From positions 43,058 to 107,057 of the forward strand of contig NZ_PJBF01000056.1 of assembly GCF_002836505.1 (NCBI RefSeq): DNA of 64,000 nucleotides, in the 5' to 3' direction. The translations under genes and the position numbers were made by a program. Below, in pieces: positions 35,741 to 45,821 of this stretch. The notes below the pieces were generated by a model. That model saw nothing but the letters and a program-made list of their open reading frames with translations, was not told the origin of the DNA and searched no databases. This stretch comes from Psychrobacter sp. Choline-02u-9. Its GTDB lineage: Bacteria > Pseudomonadota > Gammaproteobacteria > Pseudomonadales > Moraxellaceae. The stretch's first letter is position 1. Every line of letters begins with the position of its first letter.

Positions 35741-36442
35741 ATGTTTTTAGCAATGGATACCGTGTTCGATCAGTGTTCGATCGCGATTTTAGATTCGAGC
35801 GGACAGGTATTGTCGAGCCATACCGAAACAGGAAAGCGTCAGCAGACTCAACAGATTTTACCCATGATTGATGCTGCATTGTCTGAGGCGCAGTTACGTC
35901 TTGCTGATATACAGGCTTTAATATTCAATCGCGGGCCGGGTGCGTTTAGTGGTATCCGCATCAATACCGCAGTGGTGCAAGCGTTGTCTGTCGCGCATGA
36001 TTTGCCTTGTGTTGGCGTCTCAAGCCTGCAAGCAATCGCACAATGCGCGTATCAGAAGTATGGGCTGACACATCTATACAGCGCCCTTGATGCTCGTATG
36101 CAGCAAGTCTATTTCGGACAGTATGAGTTGGTAACTGATGACCAATTAGGTCATAGCATTATGCAGCCAGTCTTGGCTAATGGTGGCGATAGCACTGAGC
36201 AGCTATTGGATTATGATCGCCAAACCGCACTTAGCCTACCTATCGTGGGTAATGGCGCGCCGCTATTGGCAAGACATGATCAGCAAGACTGCCATGAAGA
36301 TGTTTGGCCAGATGCTGTTGTCATTGGGCAGCTTGGTATTGCTCAGTTTGCAAACGATGGTGGTACAGAAGCGTCACAAGCATTACCAAAATATCTACGT
36401 AATCAAGCTTGGAAAACACTTAAAGAGCAAGGTAAAGCATAG
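35741..36442 (+). CDS. tsaB: tRNA threonylcarbamoyladenosine biosynthesis protein TsaB
   Basis: 233 residues from the ATG at 35741 with GAGG upstream. N-terminal ASKHA fold: LAMDTVFDQCSIAIL, then FNRGPGAFSGIRI and the segment YSALDARMQQVYFGQY. TsaB is the inactive Kae1-like partner that activates TsaD in making t6A37 of tRNA. It lies before uppP on the same strand with a dyad in the gap. Confidence 0.94.
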   Translation: MFLAMDTVFDQCSIAILDSSGQVLSSHTETGKRQQTQQILPMIDAALSEAQLRLADIQALIFNRGPGAFSGIRINTAVVQALSVAHDLPCVGVSSLQAIAQCAYQKYGLTHLYSALDARMQQVYFGQYELVTDDQLGHSIMQPVLANGGDSTEQLLDYDRQTALSLPIVGNGAPLLARHDQQDCHEDVWPDAVVIGQLGIAQFANDGGTEASQALPKYLRNQAWKTLKEQGKA

Positions 36443-36479
36443 CTTTATAAATATGTTTTTTGCAGCGTCAATTGCTGTC

Positions 36480-36513
36480 ACTGGTTATGATAAATACTTT
36501 AACCATAACCAGT
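36480..36513. repeat. inverted repeat after tsaB
   Basis: Arms ACTGGTTATG (36480-36489) and CATAACCAGT (36504-36513), 14-base loop, no T-run. It may act as a weak terminator or RNA 3' structure for tsaB. Confidence 0.6.
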
Positions 36514-36653
36514 TTAACTCAATTGATAGCAGCTAGCTTTTTAGTGTTTAGCAAGCGCATACCAATATAAAATCAACGTTAATATAGGACAGCCAATCGG
36601 TCTGTTTTTAGGCCAGTTTGCTTTTAGGCCAGTCTGTTTCTAGGAAAGTCACT

Positions 36654-37496
36654 GTGGATATAGTTTTATTTGTTCAAGCTGTCATCATGGGTATCGTTGA
36701 AGGTATCACTGAATTTTTACCCATCTCTAGTACAGGATATTTGATCTTATCAGCAGATGTGATGGATTTCTGGACTAAAGAAAAAGTTGATTTATTTGTC
36801 GTGGTGGTACAGCTTGGCGCTATTTTGGCAGTGATTTATGACTATTGGGGTAGATTGTGGCAAGCGCTGATGGGCTTGCTGACTGGCAAAGCAGAGGGCA
36901 TGACCAATCCTAGACAGCTGGGACTGAGTCTGATTGTCTCTACTATCCCTGTGATGATTGTTGGCTTTACCTTTGCCGATGAAATCAAAGCTTATTTGTT
37001 TAATCCTATTGTCGTTGCCATTATGCTCATCATCGGTGGTCTACTGATATTTTACGTGGAAAAGCGTCCTAAAACGGTCATTGCAAAAGAAGCGGAAGAT
37101 GTCAGTATAAAAACTGCGTTAATGATTGGGCTATTCCAATGTTTAGCTCTAATACCAGGGACATCACGCTCAGGTGCCACGATTATTGGTGCGCTGTGGT
37201 TAGGTGTCTCACGTAAGGCTTCTGCTGAGTTTTCTTTCTTTTTGGGTATTCCGGTTATTGTAGGGGCAGCACTGTTGGATTTAGTCAAACATGGTGACGT
37301 ACTGACCAACAGTGAAGACTGGCTGGTGCTAGGTATTGGAACCATCGTATCATTTGTGGTGGCGCTACTTTGTATCCGCTTACTTGTGGCATGGGTAAGT
37401 CGCCGTGACTTTACTATTTTTGCTTGGTTACGCATTATCACGGGTGTTATCGTGTTGGTCGCCGCTTGGGGCTTTGGTTATCAAATGGCTGGCTAG
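36654..37496 (+). CDS. uppP: undecaprenyl-diphosphate phosphatase, His-to-Tyr variant
   Basis: 280 residues from a GTG with AGGAAAG upstream; an upstream TTG would add a non-conserved tail. Family motifs are IVEGITEFLPISSTG and LIPGTSRSGATI, with multiple membrane helices. It recycles undecaprenyl diphosphate for peptidoglycan and other glycans. Odd point: the codon after SSTG is TAT, giving Y29 where E. coli UppP has the important His30; E16 and E20 are kept. Three imperfect copies of about 17 bases (CTNTTTTAGGCCAG) precede the start. Confidence 0.93.
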   Translation: MDIVLFVQAVIMGIVEGITEFLPISSTGYLILSADVMDFWTKEKVDLFVVVVQLGAILAVIYDYWGRLWQALMGLLTGKAEGMTNPRQLGLSLIVSTIPVMIVGFTFADEIKAYLFNPIVVAIMLIIGGLLIFYVEKRPKTVIAKEAEDVSIKTALMIGLFQCLALIPGTSRSGATIIGALWLGVSRKASAEFSFFLGIPVIVGAALLDLVKHGDVLTNSEDWLVLGIGTIVSFVVALLCIRLLVAWVSRRDFTIFAWLRIITGVIVLVAAWGFGYQMAG

Positions 37497-37562
37497 ATTT
37501 GCGTTATGATTTAACACGCCAGTAATTTATAGTGAAAATAAGCAGCAAATAGGATGATGGTT

Positions 37563-38462
37563 ATGACCGATGTGCCCCAAACGTATGACGAGACAGGTGC
37601 TGTTGTACATTGTCAGCTATTCTACGTCAATGACAGCCAGCAAGCACAGGTTGAGAGCCTACAGTCATTGATAGCTGAGCATACATTACCAATTATCTTA
37701 GATATTAAAGTTGCTACAGAGAAATTAACTCAAAAGCGCCGTCAGCAGTTGAGCCAAGCATCTACTCAGCTTATTTTATTATTAGATGATAAAGACAAGC
37801 TATCATGGCTAAGTGATGGGCTTAGTGTGGCACCTGAATGGGACAAGTTGCAGCGCCGTATAGTGAGTGCTGGTCGTAAGTCTGAGCTGCTATTACAAGC
37901 GTCCAAAATCACATCAGATAGTCACGTTATTGATGCAACCGCTGGCTTTGGGCATGATAGTTTGATATTGGCCAGTACTGGCGCCCAAGTCACTATGCTT
38001 GAGCAGCAGCCTTTGATAGCATTGCTGTTACTTGTAGAGCAGCAACGTATGAGTGCGCTACCCAATTGGCAAAAGCTCATGAGCCGTCTACAGATTATTA
38101 ACACTGATGCGCTCAGTTATTTTGCGAATCTAGAGGCTGGTACCGTAGCCGATAATGCTACCACAATCGATATCGTCTATTTGGATCCGATGTTTCCAGA
38201 AGATAGTTATCAAGATAGTAAGACAGGTAAAGGGGCAAAAGTTGGTAAGCATATGCAAGCACTGCATCAATTAGCTCGTCCACCAACGTTAGATGAAGAG
38301 CGACAGCTACTAAGTAGTGCACAGGCCGTTGTCAAACAAAGTACGCAAGGCCAAGGTCGCGTGGTCGTAAAGCGTCCACAGTTTGCACCGCTGCTTGCTG
38401 ATGAGCCAGCTAGCGAAAGCTGGCATAATGAAGCCGTACGCTTTGATGGATATTTTGTCTGA
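37563..38462 (+). CDS. rsmJ: 16S rRNA (guanine1516-N2)-methyltransferase
   Basis: About 299 residues from the ATG at 37563 (AGGA eight bases upstream; ATGs at 37554 and 37557 are alternatives). SAM-binding motif VIDATAGFGHDSLILAS, then LEQQPLIALLL and the catalytic-type VYLDPMFPEDS. RsmJ methylates G1516 of 16S rRNA. Residues 1-100 are more variable. It is followed 88 bases later by a small membrane protein gene. Confidence 0.92.
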   Translation: MTDVPQTYDETGAVVHCQLFYVNDSQQAQVESLQSLIAEHTLPIILDIKVATEKLTQKRRQQLSQASTQLILLLDDKDKLSWLSDGLSVAPEWDKLQRRIVSAGRKSELLLQASKITSDSHVIDATAGFGHDSLILASTGAQVTMLEQQPLIALLLLVEQQRMSALPNWQKLMSRLQIINTDALSYFANLEAGTVADNATTIDIVYLDPMFPEDSYQDSKTGKGAKVGKHMQALHQLARPPTLDEERQLLSSAQAVVKQSTQGQGRVVVKRPQFAPLLADEPASESWHNEAVRFDGYFV

Positions 38463-38550
38463 TAGCTGCTGTTGATAATGAATGTACGAGTGTAAATGTA
38501 CGCAATTAATCAGCGTATATGTTCAAAGTTAATGGATTTAGGAGCAAGGA

Positions 38551-38793
38551 ATGTCAGCGTTAATCATTTGGGTTATGGGTGCAGTTTTACTGTTGATTAA
38601 TATCATGCTGCGTACTCGCATTCTTCGGCTTGAGGCACGGTTAAAAGAGCTAAGCAATCCACAAGAGCAACTGGCATTTTTGCGTCAACAAGCGAAACAG
38701 AAAGACAAAGTCCCAGCGTTAAAAGCTTTGCGCAAGCAATATTCTGAGCTATCACTGATCGAAGCGAATAAATTGTGGCAACAAGTTCAGTAA
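38551..38793 (+). CDS. small membrane-anchored coiled-coil protein
   Basis: 80 residues: an N-terminal hydrophobic helix (about 1-19), then a charged helical stretch with heptad-like leucines (RLEARLKELSNPQEQLAFLR) and a conserved-looking K-A-L-R-K-Q-Y tail. AGGAGC lies just upstream of the ATG. Between rsmJ and ubiA. No named family. Confidence 0.65.
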   Translation: MSALIIWVMGAVLLLINIMLRTRILRLEARLKELSNPQEQLAFLRQQAKQKDKVPALKALRKQYSELSLIEANKLWQQVQ

Positions 38794-38923
38794 CCAGTCC
38801 ATTAAGCTTAGTAATTAGTCTAATAAAACTCAGTAACTAGACCCTTCAAAAGTTAAGTTAGTTGTTCTGAGCTAAATATATAAGCGCACATAAAAAGTAT
38901 CCAGTTAATGATAATAAAAAACC

Positions 38924-39841
38924 ATGACATTTAAAGACAAGCTACAAGCCTACATCCAGCTAACCCGTTTTGATAAGCCAGTCGGCATTGAGCTGCTCTT
39001 ATGGCCAACGCTTTGGGGCGTACTACTTGCTGCAATGGGTCAAGCGCAGCAGCAAGGAATGACGGCAGCGTTGCCAAGTATCAAGGTGTTCGCGATATTT
39101 GCCCTTGGTGCAATATTTATGCGAGCGGCTGGTTGTGCTATCAATGATTTTGCCGATCGCAAAGTAGATGGTCATGTGACTCGCACTAAATGTCGCCCGT
39201 TAGCAGATGGACGCTTATCTGGCAAAGAAGCTGTTGCTGCATTTTTAGTACTGGTGCTGTTAAGTGCCAGTCTGCTATTTTTCTTACCTATAGCTGTATT
39301 CTACTGGTCGCTTGGTGCCGTTGTATTGGCGTTTATTTATCCATTTATGAAACGCTATACGCATCTGCCGCAAGTATTTTTAGCAGCTGCTTTTGGGTGG
39401 GCGATACCGATGTCTTATGTGGCGGTGCAGGGCACTCCTGATATTTGGTGTTGGCTGCTATTCTTAGCTTATATGTGCTGGACAGTGGCCTATGATACCC
39501 AGTACGCCATGGCTGACCGTGAAGATGATTTAAAGATTGGCGTGAAATCAACGGCGATACTATTCGGTCGTTATGATGTGATTATCATCTCAATATTACA
39601 GATGCTATTTTTGCTAATGATGGGCGTAGTTATGTGGCATTACTTTGCCCCGACCACATTAGGCGTAACGCCAGTATTTGGGTTGGCGCTTGTTGCGATG
39701 ATGTTTGCCAAACAAAATAGCGCTTGTGCCAGTCGCAATCCTTTGGCTTGCTTTCAGGCGTTCTTGGCCAATATCTGGGTAGGGCGCTATGTCTTTGCGC
39801 TCATCGCAGTTACTTGCATATGGACGACGCTAAATGGATAA
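38924..39841 (+). CDS. ubiA: 4-hydroxybenzoate octaprenyltransferase
   Basis: 305 residues, membrane protein with about eight helices. Two Asp-rich motifs: [20 protein letters not shown] and [17 protein letters not shown]. It attaches the polyprenyl chain to 4-hydroxybenzoate in ubiquinone synthesis. UbiC is not adjacent. Its stop codon overlaps the start of the DUF4112-like gene by 8 bases, so the two are translationally coupled. Confidence 0.96.
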   Translation: MTFKDKLQAYIQLTRFDKPVGIELLLWPTLWGVLLAAMGQAQQQGMTAALPSIKVFAIFALGAIFMRAAGCAINDFADRKVDGHVTRTKCRPLADGRLSGKEAVAAFLVLVLLSASLLFFLPIAVFYWSLGAVVLAFIYPFMKRYTHLPQVFLAAAFGWAIPMSYVAVQGTPDIWCWLLFLAYMCWTVAYDTQYAMADREDDLKIGVKSTAILFGRYDVIIISILQMLFLLMMGVVMWHYFAPTTLGVTPVFGLALVAMMFAKQNSACASRNPLACFQAFLANIWVGRYVFALIAVTCIWTTLNG

Positions 39842-40511
39842 GTTCGATAAATTTCCGAAATTCAAATCAAAGAAACCGCCTGATACGAATGCGTCAGTTA
39901 CGGACTATCAAGCAAAACTTGCCGAACATGGGCTGACTCGCGAGCAAGTTATCGCAACTGAGCGTAAACTGGCAAAATTTGCTAACACCATGGATTCACT
40001 AGTACGAGTGCCTTTTACCAAGCAAGGAATGGGTGCGGATGCGGCGCTTTCGACCATCCCACTAGCAGGAGATTTGGCAGGATTGGCATTAACCAGTTAT
40101 GCATTTATATTAGGACGTCAGTTGGGTGTGCCCGCTCATAAAATGACGCCAGCGGTTAGATTGGCACTTATTGATATGGTCGTTGGTATCGTACCTGGGA
40201 TTGGTACGCTATTAGATATTTTCATTCGTCCTAGCCGTAAGACACTGGGTATCGTGCACGAGCATCTACACCATGAATATGGTATTACCGAAACCATGCA
40301 TATGGATCGACCGTTTTTGCACCAGTCATTAGAAGACAAACAACAGCAAAGCCGTTTTGGGTTTTTTTGGCGCAATCCAATCGTTGCTTGGCTGTATTTG
40401 CATATCCCTGATTTTCTTGGACTGCTAGTCATTGTGTTTGTCGGTTGGGGGCTGTGGACAGTGATAAGCTGGTTGATCGGGATGTTTGGGCAATCGACTG
40501 GGTTTGGGTAA
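39834..40511 (+). CDS. DUF4112 family membrane protein
   Basis: 225 residues. Basic N-terminus, then the DUF4112 signature: [24 protein letters not shown] segment, SLIP-like [28 protein letters not shown]. Hydrophobic segments at about 75-95, 110-128 and a C-terminal helix near 190-212. Function unknown. Overlaps ubiA by 8 bases; a strong terminator follows. Confidence 0.78.
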   Translation: MDKFDKFPKFKSKKPPDTNASVTDYQAKLAEHGLTREQVIATERKLAKFANTMDSLVRVPFTKQGMGADAALSTIPLAGDLAGLALTSYAFILGRQLGVPAHKMTPAVRLALIDMVVGIVPGIGTLLDIFIRPSRKTLGIVHEHLHHEYGITETMHMDRPFLHQSLEDKQQQSRFGFFWRNPIVAWLYLHIPDFLGLLVIVFVGWGLWTVISWLIGMFGQSTGFG

Positions 40512-40573
40512 ATACAATCACTCATTATACAGCTCAGTAAAGACAAGTCAGTACAGAGCAATACACAGAAACG

Positions 40574-40611
40574 AAAAAGGCGGCAACGATAATAGCGTTT
40601 GCCGCCTTTTT
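40574..40611. terminator. bidirectional terminator
   Basis: Arms AAAAAGGCGGCAA (40574-40586) and TTGCCGCCTTTTT (40599-40611) between convergent genes. Confidence 0.93.
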
Positions 40612-40654
40612 TATGGTTTTAAATAGGGCATTGAAACAGAAGGTGGATTAGGTT

Positions 40655-41299
40655 TTATTCAGTGATGACTTCTGCTTCAGCACTAACAGCATCAAAGCTA
40701 GTCACTTTATTGTTTCGGATAAGGTCGATAGTACCACCACCAGCATGACTGACCAGTTGGATACTACCGTCAGCTGATTGATAGGTAGGATTATTGCCTT
40801 GGCCTTCGGGTGCGCTTAAGGTCATTTTTGGCTGGTTGGGACGAGTAATGATAGCGTTAAGCATACCAGCTGCCGACGTCTCAAAGACCACAGATAGACT
40901 CTCACCTGCTGCATTTTTATAACGGACATCAGTGATTTGTGCGCCTTTGATAGCTTGCTCTGGATTAGGTTTTTCAGCGCTATCATTTGCCGTGGACGTA
41001 GTATCACTAAGATCTTTATCTAACTCTGTTAAGCTCATATCACGTTCTGAATCAGTATCGGTCTGCGCTACATTTTGAGCATCATCTGCATTGCTATCTT
41101 TAGCTTCATCAACGTTGATATTGGTCGTTACTGGCGTGGTTTGCGTTGAGGTCTCAGCTGTAGTTGTATCAGTTGCTTCAGGTTCTGGATCTTTTTGACA
41201 AGCAGTCAGTAGCAACAGACTGAAGAAAATAGCAGGAGCCGTACGATAAAGCAGTTTAGATTTTCGTAAGTTTAGTTTTTTTGAGAGAGAAGTATTCAT
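40655..41299 (-). CDS. lipoprotein with Thr/Asp-rich linker and MliC-like C-terminal segment
   Basis: 214 residues. Signal peptide with lipobox L-L-T-A-C, then an acidic Thr/Ser/Asp-rich linker to about residue 120. The C-terminal about 90 residues are predicted beta strands: V-R-Y-K-N-A-A-G-E-S-L-S-V-V-F-E, then A-G-M-L-N-A-I-I-T-R. The spacing is reminiscent of the MliC lysozyme-inhibitor fold, but the disulfide cysteines are absent, so that is only a suggestion. It is probably anchored in the outer membrane. A lone gene ahead of yjbQ. Confidence 0.7.
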   Translation of the reverse strand: MNTSLSKKLNLRKSKLLYRTAPAIFFSLLLLTACQKDPEPEATDTTTAETSTQTTPVTTNINVDEAKDSNADDAQNVAQTDTDSERDMSLTELDKDLSDTTSTANDSAEKPNPEQAIKGAQITDVRYKNAAGESLSVVFETSAAGMLNAIITRPNQPKMTLSAPEGQGNNPTYQSADGSIQLVSHAGGGTIDLIRNNKVTSFDAVSAEAEVITE

Positions 41300-41381
41300 A
41301 ATCAGCTTTATCCGTTAATGGCGCTCTACGTAAATGGGGCAATTGGCAAGGGTCAACCTGCTATTTATTTACAGTATATTA

Positions 41382-41816
41382 TTACGTATTTACCGTAATC
41401 ACCAGCTTACGTTGTCCGCCATATTCTTGCAGGTTTCTATGCTCACATAAGTAAATACCTTGCCAGGTACCCAGTCCTAACTCACCATCCACAAGCGGTA
41501 TAGTCAAGCTTACCCCAAGCATCATGCTTTTGAGATGCGCTGGCAAGTCGTCTGAGCCTTCTAAGGTATGGCGATACTCTGGCTGATCTTCTGGTGCGAT
41601 TTTATTGAGCCAATCTTCTGTATCTAGTCTGACATCTGGATCGGCATTTTCATTGATCGCAAGACTGGCTGACGTATGCAGCAAAAACAGATGAACCAAC
41701 CCTACCTTGGCAGAGTGAGGTAACAGCTGAGAAATCGCTTCTTCAACCTTCGGAGTAATGATATGAATGCCGCGCGCATAGGCGGGTAGAGTAAGGGTTG
41801 TTTGGTGATAGCTCAT
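41382..41816 (-). CDS. yjbQ: YjbQ/UPF0047 family protein (secondary thiamine-phosphate synthase type)
   Basis: 144 residues, full length. Family pattern: VHLFLLHTSASLAINENADPDV, then a helix EDWLNKIAPEDQPEYRHTLEG and a metal-site segment LKSMMLGVSLTIPLVDGELGLGTWQGIYLCEHR. The E. coli homologue has weak thiamine-phosphate synthase activity; its real role is unclear. Mind that the start context is poor. Confidence 0.92.
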   Translation of the reverse strand: MSYHQTTLTLPAYARGIHIITPKVEEAISQLLPHSAKVGLVHLFLLHTSASLAINENADPDVRLDTEDWLNKIAPEDQPEYRHTLEGSDDLPAHLKSMMLGVSLTIPLVDGELGLGTWQGIYLCEHRNLQEYGGQRKLVITVNT

Positions 41817-41917
41817 AGGATATATCTCATTATTAGAGTCGACATCAAATTAAGATATCATAAGACAGAATAAACCGTAGAGAGCGTTGCTGTTATTTAC
41901 ACAAGAGCCATTTATTC

Positions 41918-43984
41918 TTAAACAAGCGGCGTCTGTAAACGTGTACGATTGGGTGATAAGCGTGCGAGCATTGCCTCTGACAGTGGTGCAAATGACCCTA
42001 GCATCATATCTGCCAATGCTTCAGCGCAAATAGGTGCCAATGCATAACCTTTTGCACCCATCGCACTCATTGTCCATATCCGCTGACTGTTTGCCAATTG
42101 TCCAACGATAGGATGGTAATCAGGCGTTTGGGTGCGAATGCCAGCTCGTCCCCGCCACAGACTCGTATCCGCCGGAATAATAGATGCCATTTCAGGAATG
42201 GCAGTGATGAGCTTGTCTCGGCTAATTTGATGCTCTTCAGGACGTATATCGGTATTTGTATCATTGCGGATAAAACTCGCGCCGAGCAATAAATAGGGCT
42301 CGGCAGCGACGACTGTATTTAACTTGTCATCTCCACTCTGTGCGTTGAACCGCGCACAGTAACCACTATATTTAAGCGGTATTTTAGGCAGTCTTGTTAG
42401 TTGTTCAACCGTAGGCGTAAACCAAGACAGCTGCCCGCGAATTTTACGGCAATCAAAAATACGCTGATCCAATTGATGACTTTCAAAAGCCGCGCAAATG
42501 ATGATATTATCAACAGTCATAGTGACAGTGTTAAGGTTTTCATCGATACCTTCGATACGAACTTTCTGCTCAGTCTCGTTGATTTTATTCACTTCTAATT
42601 GCTGAAAGCGAATGAGTGGATGAGTCAGTATGATGTCTTTTAATGCTTGTGGATTGACCAGACCAGACTGCGGTAAGTACAAGTTCTCTGATAAGTTCTG
42701 CTCTTTTAGGCCACTAGTAACCTGTGCTTGCTCATGCGATAGGGTGGTCGCCATCTCATCAGGATAGTCGGCAATTTGTTCTGTACCGATATTGGCTTTT
42801 ATAAGCAAATCAAGGGCGCCAGTCAGTTCAAGGATCGGTGCTGTATTAAGCTGTACGGCTGTTTGATTAAGGTCTCGATATAGCCTGCTGCTATGGAGAT
42901 AGCCTATGGTATGCAGATGCTCATCGACATGGTGAATCGGTGTCATTTTGGGCGCAAGTAACGCTCTAGGATTACCTGATGCACCTGCCAAAGGCGCTGA
43001 TTTATCTAATAAGATGACGGTAATACCGCGACTGGCAAGCGACCAAGCTGTGAGCAACCCTGAGACGCCTGCACCAATGACGACAGTATTATCGAATGTG
43101 CTGTAAGTTGTTTGCTGCTTTGCCTCGTGGCTTTTATTATCACAACTTTTATTATCGCTAGTAAGGTCACTACTTTCTGCATTAGCCATAGTGGCCGTTA
43201 GCATTTCTCGCTTTCGACCAAAACCTCTGACTTTCTTAATTTGAAAGCCATGCTCTCTTAGTCCACGCTTGACGATACCTGCACAGCTATAAGTAGCGGC
43301 AGTCGTATGAGGGCGTGATAGGCGCTGCATTTGTGCAAAGATACTGTCCGCCCACAAGGTACTATTGCAAGAAGGCGCAAAACCATCTAAAAACCAAGCA
43401 TCAATATAAGGCGTATGCTGGTTAAAGTGGTCTAATGCCAGTTTGCTTAGACTTTCCGCTGCATCACCAAGCCACATATCGACGGTTAAGTTATCATAAG
43501 AAAAATTCAAACGATGACAGCCTGCAATCAGGGGTGGATATGCAGCCAAAAGTGGCTCAATAAATGCCATTAGCTCAGGCGCACGCTCACCCCATAGCGC
43601 AAGTATCTGGTTCAAATCTGCTAGCGGTATAGGGAACCTCTCAGTAGTGATAAAGTGCAGACGAGCCGTTGCTAATTGCGGGTTGGTTTCACGTAATTGT
43701 CGCCACAATTGCCACGTTGCTAGTAGATTAAGCCCAGTTCCAAAGCCTAGCTCAGCAATCGTAAAGCATTGCTTTGGTGCCAGGTGTGCCAAACGCTCTG
43801 GTAACTGATTATGCTCTAGAAACACATGACGCGTCTCTGCCAAACCATCCGCATGAGAAAAATACACATCCCCAAACTCACCTGATACTGGCACCATATT
43901 GCCAGTATCATCCATTTGCCAGTCAATCTTGGCAGGTGTGATAACGTTTAAATGTTCAGGGTTTTGATAGTTAGCGATAGACAT
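41918..43984 (-). CDS. mnmC: bifunctional tRNA 5-(aminomethyl)-2-thiouridine methyltransferase / FAD oxidoreductase
   Basis: 688 residues. The N-terminal methyltransferase domain (about 1-265) has [15 protein letters not shown] and [13 protein letters not shown]. The C-terminal FAD domain has [20 protein letters not shown] and [13 protein letters not shown]. It completes mnm5s2U34 in tRNA by removing the carboxymethyl group and then methylating. A polar, Lys/Asp-rich linker joins the two halves. A lone gene. Confidence 0.96.
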   Translation of the reverse strand: MSIANYQNPEHLNVITPAKIDWQMDDTGNMVPVSGEFGDVYFSHADGLAETRHVFLEHNQLPERLAHLAPKQCFTIAELGFGTGLNLLATWQLWRQLRETNPQLATARLHFITTERFPIPLADLNQILALWGERAPELMAFIEPLLAAYPPLIAGCHRLNFSYDNLTVDMWLGDAAESLSKLALDHFNQHTPYIDAWFLDGFAPSCNSTLWADSIFAQMQRLSRPHTTAATYSCAGIVKRGLREHGFQIKKVRGFGRKREMLTATMANAESSDLTSDNKSCDNKSHEAKQQTTYSTFDNTVVIGAGVSGLLTAWSLASRGITVILLDKSAPLAGASGNPRALLAPKMTPIHHVDEHLHTIGYLHSSRLYRDLNQTAVQLNTAPILELTGALDLLIKANIGTEQIADYPDEMATTLSHEQAQVTSGLKEQNLSENLYLPQSGLVNPQALKDIILTHPLIRFQQLEVNKINETEQKVRIEGIDENLNTVTMTVDNIIICAAFESHQLDQRIFDCRKIRGQLSWFTPTVEQLTRLPKIPLKYSGYCARFNAQSGDDKLNTVVAAEPYLLLGASFIRNDTNTDIRPEEHQISRDKLITAIPEMASIIPADTSLWRGRAGIRTQTPDYHPIVGQLANSQRIWTMSAMGAKGYALAPICAEALADMMLGSFAPLSEAMLARLSPNRTRLQTPLV

Positions 43985-44108
43985 GAGGCACTTCTTAGAA
44001 ATATCAATAACGGTAGCTAAACGATCAGTTATTACGAATCAATGATATCGACATTTGGTCAGACACAGCGAAGTAGAGTAATGCAAGTCAGTGCGAGCAC
44101 AGCTTACG

Positions 44109-44558
44109 CTACCAGCGCTCACGACGGACAAATACTAACCACGAGACAAAAATACCGACTAATAGACTGATCAGAACGGTAAACGCACCGTATAGAAATA
44201 ACTGTCCTTTACTTTCGTAGACCAAGACATTTACTTGAGTCTGTAAGTCGTTCACTTGACGCTGCAATTGTGCATTACGGCTAAGCAGTTCTTGATTGGC
44301 AGCTGACAATGCTTTAGTAGATGGTTGCAGCTGTGCCGCCAAGGTATCATTGATATCTAGCGCTGAGTTTTTCGTTGGCAAAGCGCGCGCCGCTACTGGG
44401 CCAGTCAACGGCATCATTGCTGTCGGATCGGTTGCCTCGACAGCAGGTGTTATGGACGCAGCGGGTGCAGCCTGCGCTGAAACGACTGTCGCTAACATGA
44501 GACTAATTAGGGCATTTTTGTAGGAGCAGGTAGGTGAAAAAGAGACTCTCTGGATCAC
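44109..44558 (-). CDS. signal-peptide, coiled-coil, membrane-anchored protein, unknown
   Basis: 149 residues from a GTG at 44558. N-terminal signal peptide (ALISLMLATVVSAQA), an Ala/Pro/Thr-rich region, a coiled coil (about 85-112, ANQELLSRNAQLQRQVNDLQ) and a C-terminal membrane helix followed by a basic tail (VRRERW). The layout resembles small periplasmic coiled-coil proteins anchored by their C-terminus. The GTGA start overlaps the stop of the YciI gene, so translational coupling is likely. Confidence 0.68.
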   Translation of the reverse strand: MIQRVSFSPTCSYKNALISLMLATVVSAQAAPAASITPAVEATDPTAMMPLTGPVAARALPTKNSALDINDTLAAQLQPSTKALSAANQELLSRNAQLQRQVNDLQTQVNVLVYESKGQLFLYGAFTVLISLLVGIFVSWLVFVRRERW

Positions 44559-44881
44559 GATGCAGCTACTTGATTGTTGCTATCAGTTGGTGCTGGCAAT
44601 GCTTGAACAAATGGTTTGATATCGACATGACTATACACGCCATCACGTAAATAAGGCTCATCGTTTGCCCATGCTTGAGCCGCTTCGATAGAGTCAAAAT
44701 CCGCAATGATTAAGCTGCCTGACATATCACTTTTGCCATGCTCGATAGGCGTTGGACCTGCGATAACGAGGCGTCCCTCTTGGTGCAGTGCTTTTAAGCG
44801 TTCAATATGTTCAGTACGAGTGATCAGACGTTGTGCACTGCTATTAGCCACGTCATGACCAATGATGGCAAATAAAGACAT
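44555..44881 (-). CDS. YciI family protein
   Basis: 108 residues, ferredoxin-like fold family. Signatures: RTEHIERLKALHQEGRLVIA, G-P-T-P, S-G-S-L-I-I-A-D-F-D-S, AQAWANDEPYLRDGVY. YciI proteins are small cytosolic putative enzymes with a His-Asp pair; substrate unknown. It lies upstream of and overlaps the coiled-coil protein gene, and 97 bases downstream of yciB. Confidence 0.88.
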   Translation of the reverse strand: MSLFAIIGHDVANSSAQRLITRTEHIERLKALHQEGRLVIAGPTPIEHGKSDMSGSLIIADFDSIEAAQAWANDEPYLRDGVYSHVDIKPFVQALPAPTDSNNQVAAS

Positions 44882-44978
44882 GAGACTTCCTTAGTGAATA
44901 ATAAAAAAGTAATGATGAGCTTAGTATAAACGTCATAGCAATAAAATTGTTATTGCTACTATGACAAGGCAACAGAAA

Positions 44979-45530
44979 CTATTTAGTGGTTTTGTCTGTT
45001 AGGGCAGGGTTGAGATGCTTTTTCAACACGGCAAATTGAGCTACGACAAACACCAGCATAATCGGAATCCAGCCATAGGTCTTAAAGTTGATCCATGCTT
45101 CATCTGACATTGTGAACGCTGTGATATAATGTAGTACAGCCATTAGGGCAAAAAACAATGCCCAAGCAACGGTCAGTTTTTTCCAGCCGCTAAGCGTCAG
45201 GGTAAATACCTCTTTCATAGCAAGCTGCATCAATGGCTTATTAATAGCGGCACTGACGAATAGCGTCAATGCAAAAATACCATTGATAATGGGCGACTTC
45301 CAGCGCAAATAAATATCATCACGCAACAGTAATGTGCCGCCGCAGAATAAAATCGTTAATAATAAGACAACCCATTGCTGCTTATCAAACTTACCTTTTT
45401 GACGAATAAAATGAATGGCGTAAACGATAATAGTGGCGACGAGCAAAGCCCCTGCCGCTGCTAAAATACCGTTATAACGCGCCGCGATAAAAAAGGCAAT
45501 TAAGGGAATAAAGTCTAATAATGCTTTCAT
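44979..45530 (-). CDS. yciB: inner membrane protein YciB (septation protein A family)
   Basis: 183 residues from the ATG at 45530; a TTG seven codons earlier also fits. Begins MKALLDFIPLIAFF and has five to six hydrophobic helices with the conserved WKSPIINGIF and KKLTVAWALFF. YciB links envelope synthesis and cell shape. A YciI gene lies directly downstream, and the same yciA/B/I neighbourhood exists in E. coli. Confidence 0.93.
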   Translation of the reverse strand: MKALLDFIPLIAFFIAARYNGILAAAGALLVATIIVYAIHFIRQKGKFDKQQWVVLLLTILFCGGTLLLRDDIYLRWKSPIINGIFALTLFVSAAINKPLMQLAMKEVFTLTLSGWKKLTVAWALFFALMAVLHYITAFTMSDEAWINFKTYGWIPIMLVFVVAQFAVLKKHLNPALTDKTTK

Positions 45531-45821
45531 AGCAAAGGGTATGTCCAACAAAAACGTATGGGGTAGTTTACACGTCTACCGCACCAAAAAAAAGCAATCA
45601 ACACGATAATCATGCGATATACGCGACCTACAGAGTAATACTTTATCATTGCGCCTGATGACCATGCTACTGGCCAAATATAAACACGAATACAGTAACG
45701 ATAACTGCTAAATCTACAGAATCATCAAGACAAACTACAACGCCCATAATCGTAACAATGACTGTCTGCTCACTAGCTTTTATTCTACTTCTATTTTATT
45801 TAATACTTTAAGGCTCAGCTT

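Noticed and set aside
36180..36536. 118-codon plus-strand frame overlapping the end of tsaB
   Set aside because: Mostly out-of-frame tsaB sequence; the extension beyond the tsaB stop has no start signal of its own and contains a dyad.
40655..41299. Calling the lipoprotein a true MliC lysozyme inhibitor
   Set aside because: The strand pattern is suggestive only; the conserved cysteines and the inhibitor loop were not found.
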